A DNA stretch of 60,000 nucleotides from Hydractinia symbiolongicarpus (lineage: Eukaryota; Cnidaria; Hydrozoa; Anthoathecata; Hydractiniidae): NCBI RefSeq assembly GCF_029227915.1, contig NC_079875.1, positions 30,286,001 to 30,346,000 on the forward strand. The letters run 5' to 3'. Position numbers and translations under genes: made by a program. The number at the start of each line of letters is the position of its first letter. Position 1 is the stretch's first letter. Shown in pieces: positions 1 to 12,600 of the stretch. The notes beneath the pieces were generated by a model that was not told the DNA's origin, did not search any database, and worked only from the letters and a program-made list of their open reading frames with translations.

Positions 1-809
1 GTGGGTCTGGATATAGTGTTTTATGTACAACTAGAAGTGCTATTGCTTCAGTTGTTTCAATCAGTGGTTACAGTTCTCTTTCAGAGCATCCATTGATAAG
101 CCGTTTTATAAAAGGAGTTTTTAATATAAGACCAAGTACCCCCAAATACTCTTTAATATGGGATACAAATGTTCTTTTGACTTATTTAAAGTTTCTTAGT
201 CCTAACAAAGATTTATCCTTTAAGGATATTAACATCAAGCTGGCTTGTCTCCTTACTATTTTAGCAGGTCAAAGAGTTCACAGTGTCCATAATATATCTG
301 TTCCGTATATAGATTTGACAGACGATGTGATGCTATGTCACTTACCTGGCTTGCTTAAAACAACACGGCCTAAAAAGACTGATAGGACCTTGATGTACAG
401 GGCATTCCCTTCTGACCCAGATTTATGCCCACTCCAATGTACCAAAGCCTACCTGTCAAAAAGAGAACAGTTGATATCTAAGGAAATTGCTACGCTTTTT
501 GTAACTTTTGGGAAACCTCATCATGCTGCCTCTAAGGATACACTATCAAGATGGATAAAATCAGCTATGACCTCAGCCGGTATTGATACCAGCGTTTTTT
601 CCCCAGGCAGCTGTCGTTCAGCCTCTGGGAGTAAAGCAAAAATTACCGGGGTACCTCTAGATGTCATTTTAAAGTATGGCACTTGGAGTAGGGATTCTAC
701 CTTTTATCGTTATTATTGTAGAGATGTTATTGGTAGTGTGACAAGTCTTCATGATCTTGGTGCCTCGCTCTTGGACTCAGTTATGGAAGCGACAAGTCAT
801 GAATCTTAG
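1..809 (+). CDS. Tyrosine recombinase, 3' part (DIRS-like or related), partial
   Basis: The frame is open from base 3, at the window edge, to the TAG at 807-809, so this is the C-terminal part of a longer gene. It resembles the tyrosine recombinases of DIRS-like retroelements and related invertebrate elements, which cut and rejoin DNA through a covalent tyrosine. Visible are a first catalytic-type arginine in AGQRVHS (about 278-298), a cysteine-containing segment CPLQCTKAYL, a second box PGSCRSASGSKA (about 604-639) and a C-terminal box TWSRDSTFYRYY containing candidate nucleophile tyrosines. The usual HxxR histidine of box II reads as Gly (PGSCR), which suggests a decayed or divergent enzyme. 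No reverse transcriptase is in view; it would lie to the left. The recombinase assignment is fairly sure, the element class is not. Confidence 0.7.
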   Translation, partial: GSGYSVLCTTRSAIASVVSISGYSSLSEHPLISRFIKGVFNIRPSTPKYSLIWDTNVLLTYLKFLSPNKDLSFKDINIKLACLLTILAGQRVHSVHNISVPYIDLTDDVMLCHLPGLLKTTRPKKTDRTLMYRAFPSDPDLCPLQCTKAYLSKREQLISKEIATLFVTFGKPHHAASKDTLSRWIKSAMTSAGIDTSVFSPGSCRSASGSKAKITGVPLDVILKYGTWSRDSTFYRYYCRDVIGSVTSLHDLGASLLDSVMEATSHES

Positions 810-993
810 TTTGCGTTTTTTTTTTACATTTCCATACTGATTGTAACATTATATTGTTAAAAGAAGTTTGCTCAGTTATTCAAATTTTCTTTATCTTATC
901 CTTCTCACCCTTTGTTTTGTTTTCACCACACTCGCTGGCCGCGTTTATGCTTTGAAGTCTCATACTCTGCTTGCGCACAAGATTGGGAAATAA

Positions 994-1262
994 AATTGAA
1001 GGATTAATCGAGTACTTACGTATGATGATTGATCCAGATTTTAGTTTCCAAATCTTCTGCGTAAGCATGAGGGTGCCCTGCCCTCCCTGCCCTATGCCTT
1101 TTTGGCTTTAGCAGGTACACTCGGCCAGCGAGTCACGTTCTGTCTTCAAAGTAGGATTTTGGGTTATCGAACTTCGCTCTCACCCTCATGCTTACGCAGA
1201 AGATTTGGAAAATAAAATCTGGATCAATCATCATACGTAAGTACTCGATTAATCCTTCAATT
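994..1262. repeat. Long inverted repeat behind the recombinase gene
   Basis: Two 82-bp arms (994-1075 and 1181-1262) are reverse complements with one visible mismatch. They are separated by about 105 bp that also contain matching inverted segments outside and inside the arms (931-940 against 1123-1132). The position 3' of a tyrosine recombinase fits a terminal or internal complementary region of a DIRS-like element, or a fold-back element inserted there. Confidence 0.75.
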
Positions 1263-3720
1263 ATGCAATGACGGAATATGTTGCTGTCATATCTCACCAG
1301 TTACGTTACAAAAACGAAAGAGCATATTTTCTCAAAGGATAAGCATATATTAACTTGCGCATCTTTCTGCATAATGACTTGGAGATGAAGACACGACTTT
1401 ACTTTATTTGTGTTTCAGATTTTTACCTAACTGCAAGCTTCAATAGTGCACTCAGTGACAAAACGGGTTCTATAAAAAAGCGCTAACGATATACAAAAAC
1501 AGAAAATTGGTTCAAAATCTAACTGGCTTTTTTAAAATAATTACTGCTTCGTTTGGGTCGTGGCATTTCTTTATTTTCTTAGCGCATTTCCTTACCCAAA
1601 AACAAACAACTAAAAACAGATTTAGTACAAATTAGCCGAGAATTAGTTTGTTTTACAATAAATATAAAGGTTAATGTAAGTTCTTGTGTCTGTTTTAAGA
1701 TAACTACAGATTTGTTTGTGACTAGATGCAACATTTCCTATTACTGTGTTTGTTTACAATCATTCTTTGATAAAGAAGCACTGTGAACAAACATAGAACA
1801 AACAAAGTCGATAAAACGGTTTATTAAGCATTGTTTGTCGTAACAAGATCTACCATAGTGGAAACTTTTAAGACAACCCGCAAGGTTGAAAATAGTAAAA
1901 ATTTTATTAGAGGAGTTCTACCTTTGCGTCGATATTGTTAAGAAAAGCGGGATACTTTCGTTTTGTGCGCGGAATATTATTTTTCATAAACAAATAATTT
2001 TTGTAGGACCAGCTATATGCACAATTGCTCTGGAGTTGAAATGCAGGTTGGCATTTAATAAAAGGGGTTAAGTATTTGACAGCCATACAAAACGGTACAT
2101 AATGATTCTATTCTACTTAAACTGCAAGGAGCGCGGCTGGAAAATAAATACGTGGGTAATTATATGTTTGAGTGTATTGCAGTTTGCTGTTTAGCGGGTA
2201 GCCGGTGTGCACGGCTTTATAGGATATAATACGTGATATATTAAAAAGTAAAAAAAATCACATCCAGATTGTCGATTCCAACCTCTTCTGGGCTCCCCCA
2301 ATTGCTTTTTCCACCTTTACATAAAATGCTGGTAAACTAAACTAAAAAAATGATCGCAAGTTATAACTTACTAAGATTGTAAGATTGTTCGAATTGTAAA
2401 AATTCGACTTACCATCCTTCAGTGTGACATAATTTCTTTTCTTGCTTCTGAAGTTTCTTTTGTCATTCTATAAATAAATTAAAAACAGATGCACCGTTCT
2501 TTGGATGAGGTAAACGAAAAAATAGATAATGAATCAGTAAAAACGCAACTTACCATCGGCTACTACAAACTTTCATGTTACTTTTTCTCATCGTCAGAAA
2601 CTCTTTCCTCTCCCTCAACATGGGTTATCTCGACTAGGCGTGGAATAAAATCGTTCTAGTTAATTAATTTCTTTTCTTAAAAAGTCATGGGACATCAGTA
2701 ACTCTGGTATGAATTCCCTACATGAGCAAGATACAATGTCATTATTAATTCCTTAATGGGTAGTTATAATTAAAGCGAAAAACCATTAAAGTTACGCTTG
2801 GGAAATATGTTTTTATAAGATATAGAAACATGAATTTTATAATTACGGAAAGCATGCGATGTTAATATTGTAATACTGTCTGAAAAAGACGGTTGATAAC
2901 AATCATCATCAAAGTCCTAAAAATCTTTAATGTAAAAAACTGTCATGACACTTCGTTAAAAAGTAATGAAAAATTCTACAAACATTCCAATCGTGTTTAA
3001 TATCAAATATTGCTAAATTTTGTCTATGTGCATCTCCTATACATAGGTATGATGTGTCGACGGTAAGATGAAGGCCGGATGTGTTCATTGTTTTAATACT
3101 TTTTTCAGCTTTATATATATTCTCATTTGTGTTCCTCCGAAAAAAGTGAATTATACTATCAAACTTACGGCAGAAGAACTATATGATGAATCAAATTGAG
3201 AATTTATATCACACTAATTTTCAAGTGTATTAGAGAGGTTAAAAAGTCTAATAAACAACCCCTTTATAGGAATTTTTTGTTAGTTGTGCGAAAAAGAACA
3301 TATTAAGGACATACTCCTTCTAAATTTCCTAATAGATTGTAGGATTACTAAAAGCACAGGAAGCGTAATGAAAATAATAATGTCGTAAGACTATTTTTGT
3401 AAATAAGTAGTCCCGAAATGAATTGCATAATTTTGAAACGAATGACTTCTATTTGTTCGACGATAGATTTTTGGGTATTATTTTGTTTTAAAACTTTCCT
3501 ACTAGTTTTCAGAATATTGATAATGTGACTTTAGCTGGTCCATAAGTCTCGACTGTTTCTTGGTTCCATACATCGATAATCCACACTTCGTCTGTTTTCT
3601 TTGTTTTCAAGAACTCATTCATGGTCATGTTGGCATGCAAAATGTATCGTGAAGTAAATATGATCTCTCACCATACAATAATCAGTTTGACATATGGGGT
3701 AAGCCCCATAGTGTGCTTTT
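1263..3720. other. AT-rich DNA without recognisable genes
   Basis: There is no convincing coding frame, RNA gene or ordered repeat. Only short ORFs of about 60 codons occur, as expected by chance in AT-rich sequence. Confidence 0.5.
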
Positions 3721-4056
3721 TTAAATAATTTCTGTGGCTTTTCGAGCCCGATCACTGTTTGTGTATTTCAGTACTTGATCTTTAGTGACCAACATTTCCT
3801 GATCTTCCGACATTCTTTCAAATCTCACTAGCTTCTCCTTTCTGAAGTTCTTTCTCCATTGTTTGAGTTTACCAATCATTGTTGTAATATCGTGTCTGGA
3901 AACGTTTGGTAGGGCAACATCTTCTGCGATTAAGAATTCACATAAATCAATTAAAGAGTAGAGATATTTCTTTACGCTTGTTGGCTTCGTTTTTTTTGGT
4001 TGCAGTATTAGTTCAAATACTTTTCTCTTACCACCACTTTTGAAAACTATACTCAC
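3721..4056 (-). pseudogene. Fragment of an unidentified, possibly transposon-derived protein
   Basis: An open frame of about 111 codons encodes a lysine-rich, helical-looking protein. A segment with VKKYLYSLIDLCEFLI and a later EKLVRFERMSEDQEMLV looks like the N-terminal helical core-binding part of tyrosine-recombinase-like proteins found in many invertebrate mobile elements. No catalytic residues are present and no ATG-led complete gene can be drawn. It may instead be an exon of a host gene. The product is not identified with confidence. Confidence 0.3.
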
Positions 4057-4931
4057 ATCATCATCTTTAACATTTATAGCCCGAAAAATACGTCAATTAT
4101 CTCGAGCAATTATCTACATTATTCTTTAGTTTATGTTATATATTTGTAGGATTTGTTCATTATCTATATTCATTGATACGAATATTTTGTTCATCTTCAT
4201 GACGTTTTGTACCATAAGTAAGTAGATTCGACATATTTAAATGTCCACTGTAATTGTTACTTTTTGCATATAGGTTGTTTATTATAGAATTTCACAAAAT
4301 TGTAATAAATTGGATAAAACATATTGCTTTGTCGCTATTGATGCCCCCAAAATCTCGTTTTTCAAAGGATCCAAGCTAAAAAAAAATATGTGGTAGATTA
4401 AACAGCATTTTGTGCTATTTTTGTTCTAAAAACTTTTCATGTTTATTAATATAGATAAGGAATACCTTTTCAAGGCTTAGACTCACAAGGGAGTTTTTTG
4501 AGTAAAGAAAGCATATAAAAGTTTTAGATATCCAGGGGGTAAAAACTTATTCATTATAAACTCTTTAGCAAATATGCTCACCTGATCAAACTAAATACTT
4601 GTTTGGCAAAAATGCTATAAGTAACAAACCATTTTGTTGTTTTCAGTACTTTTTTCAAAAGTGTAATTATATGGCGATTTTGGATGCTCCTTGGCTTTGG
4701 AAAAATGATCCAAGCAACTGCTTCTAAAATCCGTAAATTCTATATCCCTGGTACTTATACTTATTATGCTGTTCGACTTTACTATACTACTTTTAACCTT
4801 CTTCTTTGTTCAGAATTCTTTCTTTAAAAATATTTTGGCGGCAAAAAATGAATGATGAGATACTGGCTTGTGATTTGTCAATTTTTTAAGCTTGCGCTTC
4901 TTCGCCGACGATATAAGGTAAAACACGGGGA

Positions 4932-5324
4932 ACCGCAGCATGGCAGATGACAATAGAAATAATGGCGGATAGATTCAGTATGGTGATACTGAATATTCTG
5001 AAAGAAGTAGCGAAGACAATGTTGATGAAGATTTAGTTTCTGATGGGAATTTTGATGAATTGGTTCAGGACTTTTCCACAGATGTTCATCAACAGAATAC
5101 AATAAAAAGAGCAAGTTTAATTTCTTTATTATGTACATTTCTGGGACTATGGTAATATATATATTTGGAATCACGGACACAGCTATAGCATGTTTGCTCA
5201 ATTTTTTGGATGCTTTTTTCTCTGTTATTCAAAAGAAGGTCTCGTTTAATATTCGTTTTGATATGTTTCCTCGCTCGTTACATATGTTTCACAAGTATTT
5301 CGGATGTACAAAATGAGATTTTAC
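4932..5324 (+). pseudogene. Relic of a transposon ORF (N-terminal part)
   Basis: Starting at the ATG at about 4940, an acidic reading frame runs to about 5150. It is broken by a TAG at about 4970 and ends at TAA beside an AT dinucleotide run (about 5152-5165). The following frame (5131-5316) looks like its continuation: a hydrophobic helical stretch, then FPRSLHMFHKYFGCTK. This layout recalls uncharacterised transposon-borne ORFs common in cnidarian genomes. The break at the TA repeat looks like slippage. Function unknown. Confidence 0.35.
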
Positions 5325-5402
5325 AGGTACGTAGTACGTAGTTTGTATAAAATGCTATAAACTGTATAAAATTAAGGATTGTGTTGAGAACGTTTAGGAA
5401 CT

Positions 5403-6105
5403 TTGTGTGTTGGTCATATACAAAAACGTATTGGAACCAGACTACGCAACCGACGCAAGGAAAAACATAATGGGATGAAGCTGACAGGCCATGGCAAACT
5501 AACTGAAGTTGCAGTTAATGCCATGCAAAATTATTTTGGTATGGCCATACGTCAAACATCAGCTTTAAAGTCGTTAAATGATAAAGAAAAAGTGTACCAA
5601 ATGAAAAAAAACATTCGAGCAGTTTTGTACCATTGTACTGATTTCCCTGACACAACTCGTCGTCACATACTTGCCAATTTGGATATACGATATTGTAAGG
5701 AAAGACTTTGAGGAATTAAGCGATGATAAAATTTTAAAAAGGTGTACCCATGGAAAGACACAGAACGCTAATGAGAGTCTTAATAATGTAATTTGATCAA
5801 GGTGTCCCAAAAATATATTCTTACATAAATCTTCTTTCGAAATGGGAGTCAATTCTGCCGTATTGCATTTTAATGAGGGAACAGCTGGTGTTAAAAGAGT
5901 CTTGAATTTTTTGAATCTTGAAATTGGCGCTAAAACCATTTTGTCGTCATCTCGTAAGGATAAAGCCCGCTTGTCGAATATGGCTAGAAAAGACACTTTA
6001 AAGGTTAAAAATAGAAGAAGACAATTGAGAGCTATTAGAAAAGGTTGGGTGGACAAAGAGAAAGAACTTGAAGGAGGGGAATTTTATAAATCTGGCAACT
6101 TTTGA
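5403..6105 (+). pseudogene. Mutator-like transposase-domain relic
   Basis: A frame beginning near 5403 encodes CVGHIQKRIGTRLR followed by a basic helical region. After a frameshift near 5711 the + strand encodes a segment with QNANESLNN (about 5760-5790), and a third frame (5842-6105) supplies the C-terminal part with MGVNSAVLHFNEG and a basic tail. This order (VGHxQKRxG, then QNxNESxN, then xxGxxxAxxxFNxG) is what I know from Mutator-like transposase domain proteins widespread in invertebrate genomes. The ORF is broken at least twice, so it is a dead copy. It may belong to the same element as the relic just upstream. Confidence 0.5.
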
Positions 6106-6660
6106 TGTGTTTTGGACAATTTTTTTTTATTTTGCTTATTATCGCATTTGTACATTTTTGCATACTTTACTAAATTTGAACGAAGCTAACTTTTAAATGC
6201 CTTGAGCTTTTTACTTCAAATTTTCAAGACTTTTTCAATACTCCATGATCTAGGTCCTGTACTAAAATACAACCAAAAAAGGATTATATTTACAGTGCTA
6301 CTCTGATTTTAGTTACAAATTTTTTAGCCTACCCCCCAAAATTCAACTTTTGGACTGAAAAAAATAAAAATTTCAAAATCCGATTTGACTTACATAACCA
6401 TTTTAGTACAGGACCTGCATAATGTATGTATAAGTCATTTGGCCAAAAATGAAGCTTTAATTTAGTGTAGTTTTAAAAATATGGTGATTTGAAGATTTTT
6501 TTAAAAAATGGCAGATTTTGAACATTTTTTAGCATTTTTCTTATTTTTTAGCAAGATTCTCGTCACGAAACACCTGTTTTTGCTTTTATTTTATTCAATA
6601 TTCATTAGAAAACACAAATAAATAACAAATTGTATAATTTAAAGAAGAAAAATTTTTTAT
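6106..6660. other. AT-rich spacer before the satellite
   Basis: No gene is seen. The sequence is rich in A and T runs and leads into the first satellite monomer at about 6661. Confidence 0.5.
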
Positions 6661-9600
6661 TGGTGAGCCACCTTAGGGTCGACAACCTCGTCTCAGGTTC
6701 TATATATTTTAGTCGTAAAAATGATAAACGAGGCATTTAAAAGATAATTGTACCTTAGGGTCAACAACGTCTCAGTTTCTATATACTTTAGTTGTAAAAT
6801 TGATAAACGAGGCATTTAAAAATGACGAGTGTCATGTATTTGCGATTCTTCGTATTGATACAAGATAATTGTCATTTAGGGTCGACAACCTCGTCTCAGG
6901 TTCTATATATTTTAGTTGTAAAATAGCTTAAGGAGGCATTTCAAAGTGACAAAGTCGTAAAATTGATAAACGAGGCATTTAAAAGAGACAAATGTCTAAT
7001 ATATTTGCAATTTTTCGTATTGATACAAGATAATTGTCATTTAGGGACGACAATCTCGTCTCAGGTTCCATATATTTTAGTTGTAAAATTGATAAACGAG
7101 GCATTTAAAAGTGACTAGTGTCATATATTTGCTATTTTTCGTTTTGATACAAGATAATTGTCACTTAGAGTCGTCAACCTTGTCCCAGTTTCTATGTATT
7201 TTCGCCGTAAAATTGATAAACAAGGCATTTCAAAGTGACCAGTGCCATGTATTTGCGATTTTTCGTATTGATACAGAATAATTGTCACTTAGGGTCGACA
7301 ACCTCGTCTCAGGTTCTATATATTTTAGTCGTAAAATTGATAAACGAGGCATTTAAAAGAAACAAATGTCTCATATATTTGCGATTCTTCGTGTTGATAC
7401 AAGATAATTGTCATTTAGGGACGACAATCTTGTCTCAGGTGACGAGTGTCATGTATTTGCGATTCTTTGTATTGATACAAGATAATTGTACCTTATGGTC
7501 AACAACATCTCAGTTTCTATATATTTTAGTTGTAAAATTGATAAACGGGGCATTTTAAAGTGACGAGTGTCATGTATTTGCTATTTTTCGTTTTGATACA
7601 AGATAATTGTCATTTAGGGACGACAATCTCGTCTCAGGTGACGAGTGTCATGTATTTGCGATTTTTTGTATTGATACAAGATAATTGTACCTTAGGGTCA
7701 ACAACGTCTCAGTTTCTATATATTTTAGTTGTAAAATTGATAAACGAGGCATTTCAAAGTGACGAGTGTCATGTATTTGCTATTTTTCGTTTTGATACAA
7801 GATAATTGTCATTTAGGGTCGTCAACCTCGTCCCAGTTTCTATGTATTTTCGCTGTAAAATTGATAAACGAGGCATTTCAAAGTGACCAGTGCCATGTAT
7901 TTGCGATTTTTCGTATTGATACAGAATAATTGTCACTTAGGGTCGAAAACCTCGTCTCAGGTTCTATATATTTTAGTCGTAAAATTGATAAACGAGGCAT
8001 TTAAAAGAAACAAATGTCTCATATATTTGCGATTCTTCGTGTTGATACAAGATAATTGTCATTTAGGGTCGACAACCTCATCTCAGGTTCTATACATTAT
8101 AGTTGTAAAATTGCTTAACGAGGCATTTCAAAGTTTCATGTATTTGCTATTTTTTGTATTGATACAAGATAATTGTCATTTAGGGTCAACAACCTCGTCT
8201 CAGGTTCTATATATTTTAGCCTTAAAATTGATAAACAAGGCATTTAAAAGAGACAAATGTCTCATATACTTGCGATTCTTCGTGTTGATACAAGATAATT
8301 GTCATTTAGGGACGACAATCTCGTCTCAGGTTCCATATATTTTAGTTGTAAAATTGATAAACGAGGCATTTAAAAGAGACAAATGTCTAATATATTTGCA
8401 ATTTTTCGTATTGATACAAGATAATTGTCATTTAGGGACGACAATCTCGTCTCAGGTTCCATATATTTTAGTTGTAAAATTGATAAACGAGGCATTTAAA
8501 AGAGACAAATGTCTAATATATTTGCAATTTTTCGTATTGATACAAGATAATTGTCATTTAGGGACGACAATCTCGTCTCAGGTTCCATATATTTTAGTTG
8601 TAAAATTGATAAACGAGGCATTTAAAAGTGACTAGTGTCATGTATTTGCGATTTTTGTATGGATACAAGATAATTGTACCTTAGGGTTAACAACGTCTCA
8701 GTTTCTATATATTTTAGTTGTAAAATTGATAAACGAGGCATTTCAAAGTGACGAGTATCATGTATTTGCTATTTTTCGTTTTGATACAAGATAATTGTCA
8801 CTTAGAGTCGTCAACCTCGTCCCAGTTTCTATGTATTTTCGCCGTAAAATTGATAAACAAGGCATTTCAAAGTGACCAGTGTCATGTATTTGCGATTTTT
8901 CGTATTGATACAGAATAATTGTCACTTAGGGTCGACAACCTCGTCTCAGGTTCTATATATTTTAGTCGTAAAATTGATAAACGAGGTATTTAAAAGAAAC
9001 AAATGTCTCATATATTTGCTATTCTTCGTGTTGATACAAGATAATTGTCATTTAGGGACGACAATCTCGTCTCAGGTGACGAGTGTCATGTATTTGCGAT
9101 TTTTCGTATTGATACAAGATAATTGTACCTTAGGGTCAACAACGTCTCAGTTTCTATATATTTTAGTTGTAAAATTGATAAACGAGGCATTTAAAAGAGA
9201 CGAGAGTTATATATTTGCTATTTTTCGTATTCATGCAAGATAATTGTACTTTAGGTTTGACAACCTCGTCTCACTTTCTATATATTTTAGTTGTAAAATT
9301 GATAAACGAGGCATTTCAAAGTGACGAGTGTCATGTATTTGCTATTTTTCGTTTTGATACAAGATAATTGTCATTTAGAGTCGTCAACCTCGTCCCAGTT
9401 TCTATGTATTTTCGCCGTAAAATTGATAAACGAGGCATTTCAAAGTGACCAGTGCCATGTATTTGCGATTTTTCGTATTGATACAGAGTAATTGTCACTT
9501 AGGGTCGAAAACCTCGTCTCAGGTTCTATATATTTTAGTCGTAAAATTGATAAACGAGGCATTTAAAAGAAACAAATGTCTCATATATTTGCGATTCTTC

Positions 9601-12600
9601 CTGTTGATACAAGATAATTGTCATTTAGGGTCGACAACCTCATCTCAGGTTCTATACATTATAGTTGTAAAATTGCTTAACGAGGCATTTCAAAGTTTCA
9701 TGTATTTGCTATTTTTTGTATTGATACAAGATAATTGTCATTTAGGGTCAACAACCTCGTCTCAGGTTCTATATATTTTAGCCTTAAAATTGATAAACAA
9801 GGCATTTAAAAGAGACAAATGTCTCATATACTTGCGATTCTTCGTGTTGATACAAGATAATTGTCATTTAGGGACGACAATCTCGTCTCAGGTTCCATAT
9901 ATTTTAGTTGTAAAATTGATAAACGAGGCATTTAAAAGAGACAAATGTCTAACATATTTGCAATTTTTCGTATTGATACAAGATAATTGTCATTTAGGGA
10001 CGACAATCTCGTCTCAGGTTCCATATATTTTAGTTGTAAAATTGATAAACGAGGCATTTAAAAGAGACAAATGTCTAATATATTTGCAATTTTTCGTATT
10101 GATACAAGATAATTGTCATTTAGGGACGACAATCTCGTCTCAGGTTCCATATATTTTAGTTGTAAAATTGATAAACGAGGCATTTAAAAGAGACAAATGT
10201 CTAACATATTTGCAATTTTTCGTATTGATACAAGATAATTGTCATTTAGGGACGACAATCTCGTCTCAGGTTCCATATATTTTAGTTGTAAAATTGATAA
10301 ACGAGGCATTTAAAAGAGACAAATGTCTAATATATTTGCAATTTTTCGTATTGATACAAGATAATTGTCATTTATGGACGACAATCTCGTCTCAGGTTCC
10401 ATATATTTTAGTTGTAAAATTGATAAACGAGGCATTTCAAAGTGACTAGTGTCATGTATTTGCTATTTTTGGTTTTGATGCAAGATAATTGTCATTTAGG
10501 GTCGTCAACCTCGTCCCAGTTTCTATGTATTTTCGCCGTAAAATTGATAAACGAGACATTTCAAAGTGACCAGTGCCATGTATTTGCGATTTTTCGTATT
10601 GATACAGAATAATTGTCACTTAGGGTCGAAAACCTCGTCTCAGGTTCTATATATTTTAGTCGTAAAATTGATAAACGACGCATTTAAAAGAAACAAATGT
10701 CTCATATATTTGCGATTCTTCGTGTTGATACAAGATAATTGTCATTTAGGGTCGACAACCTCATCTCAGGTTCTATACATTATAGTTGTAAAATTGCTTA
10801 ATGAGGCATTTCAAAGTTTCATGTATTTGCTATTTTTTGTATTGATACAAGATAATTGTCATTTAGGGTCAACAACCTCGTCTCAGGTTCTATATATTTT
10901 AGCCTTAAAATTGATAAACAAGGCATTTAAAAGAGACAAATGTCTCATATACTTGCGATTCTTCGTGTTGATACAAGATAATTGTCATTTAGGGACGACA
11001 ATCTCGTCTCAGGTTCCATATATTTTAGTTGTAAAATTGATAAACGAGGCATTTAAAAGAGACAAATGTCTAATATATTTGCAATTTTTCGTATTGATAC
11101 AAGATAATTGTCATTTAGGGACGACAATCTCGTCTCAGGTTCCATATATTTTAGTTGTAAAATTGATAAACAAGGCATTTAAAAGAGACAAATGTCTAAT
11201 ATATTTGCAATTTTTCGTATTGATACAAGATAATTGTCATTTAGGGACGACAATCTCGTCTCAGGTGCCATATATTTTAGTTGTAAAATTGATAAACAAG
11301 GCATTTAAAAGTGACTAGTGTCATGTATTTGCGATTTTTGTATGGATACAACATAATTGTACCTTAGGGTTAACAACGTCTCAGTTTCTATATATTTTAG
11401 TTGTAAAATTGATAAACGAGGCATTTCAAAGTGACGAGTATCATGTATTTGCTATTTTTCGTTTTGATACAAGATAATTGTCACTTAGAGTCGTCAACCT
11501 CGTCCCAGTTTCTATGTATTTTCGCCGTAAAATTGATAAACGAGGCAATTAAAAGAAACAAATGTCTCATATATTTGCGATTCTTCGTGTTGATACAAGA
11601 TAATTGTCATTTAGGGTCGACAACCTCATCTCAGGTTCTATACATTATAGTTGTAAAATTGCTTAACGAGGCATTTCAAAGTTTCATGTATTTGCTATTT
11701 TTTTTATTGATACAAGATAATTGTCATTTAGGGTCAACAACCTCGTCTCAGGTTCTATATATTTTAGCCTTAAAATTGATAAACAAGGCATTTAAAAGAG
11801 ACAAATGTCTCATATACTTGCGATTCTTCGTGTTGATACAAGATAATTGTCATTTAGGGACGACAATCTCGTCTCAGGTTCCATATATTTTAGTTGTAAA
11901 ATTGATAAACGAGGCATTTAAAAGAGACAAATGTCTAATATATTTGCAATTTTTCGTATTGATACAAGATAATTGTCATTTATGGACGACAATCTCGTCT
12001 CAGGTTCCATATATTTTAGTTGTAAAATTGATAAACGAGGCATTTCAAAGTGACTAGTGTCATGTATTTGCTATTTTTGGTTTTGATGCAAGATAATTGT
12101 CATTTAGGGTTGTCAACCTCGTCCCAGTTTCTATGTATTTTCGCCGTAAAATTGATAAACGAGACATTTCAAAGTGACCAGTGTCATGTGTTTGCGATTT
12201 TTCGTATTGATACAGAATAATTGTCACTTAGGGTCGAAAACCTCGTCTCAGGTTCTATATATTTTAGTCGTAAAATTGATAAACGAGGCATTTAAAAGAA
12301 ACAAATGTCTCATATATTTGCGATTCTTCGTGTTGACACAAGATAATTGTCATTTAGGGTCGACAACCTCATCTCAGGTTCTATACATTATAGTTGTAAA
12401 ATTGCTTAACGAGGCATTTCAAAGTTTCATGTATTTGCTATTTTTTGTATTGATACAAGATAATTGTCATTTAGGGTCAACAATCTCGTCTCAGGTTCTA
12501 TATATTTTAGCCTTAAAATTGATAAACAAGGCATTTAAAAGAGACAAATGTCTCATATACTTGCGATTCTTCGTGTTGATACCAGATAATTGTCATTTAG

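Noticed and set aside
1886-2071. Short + strand frame of 61 codons
   Set aside because: Chance frame in AT-rich DNA; no domain, start context or neighbour support.
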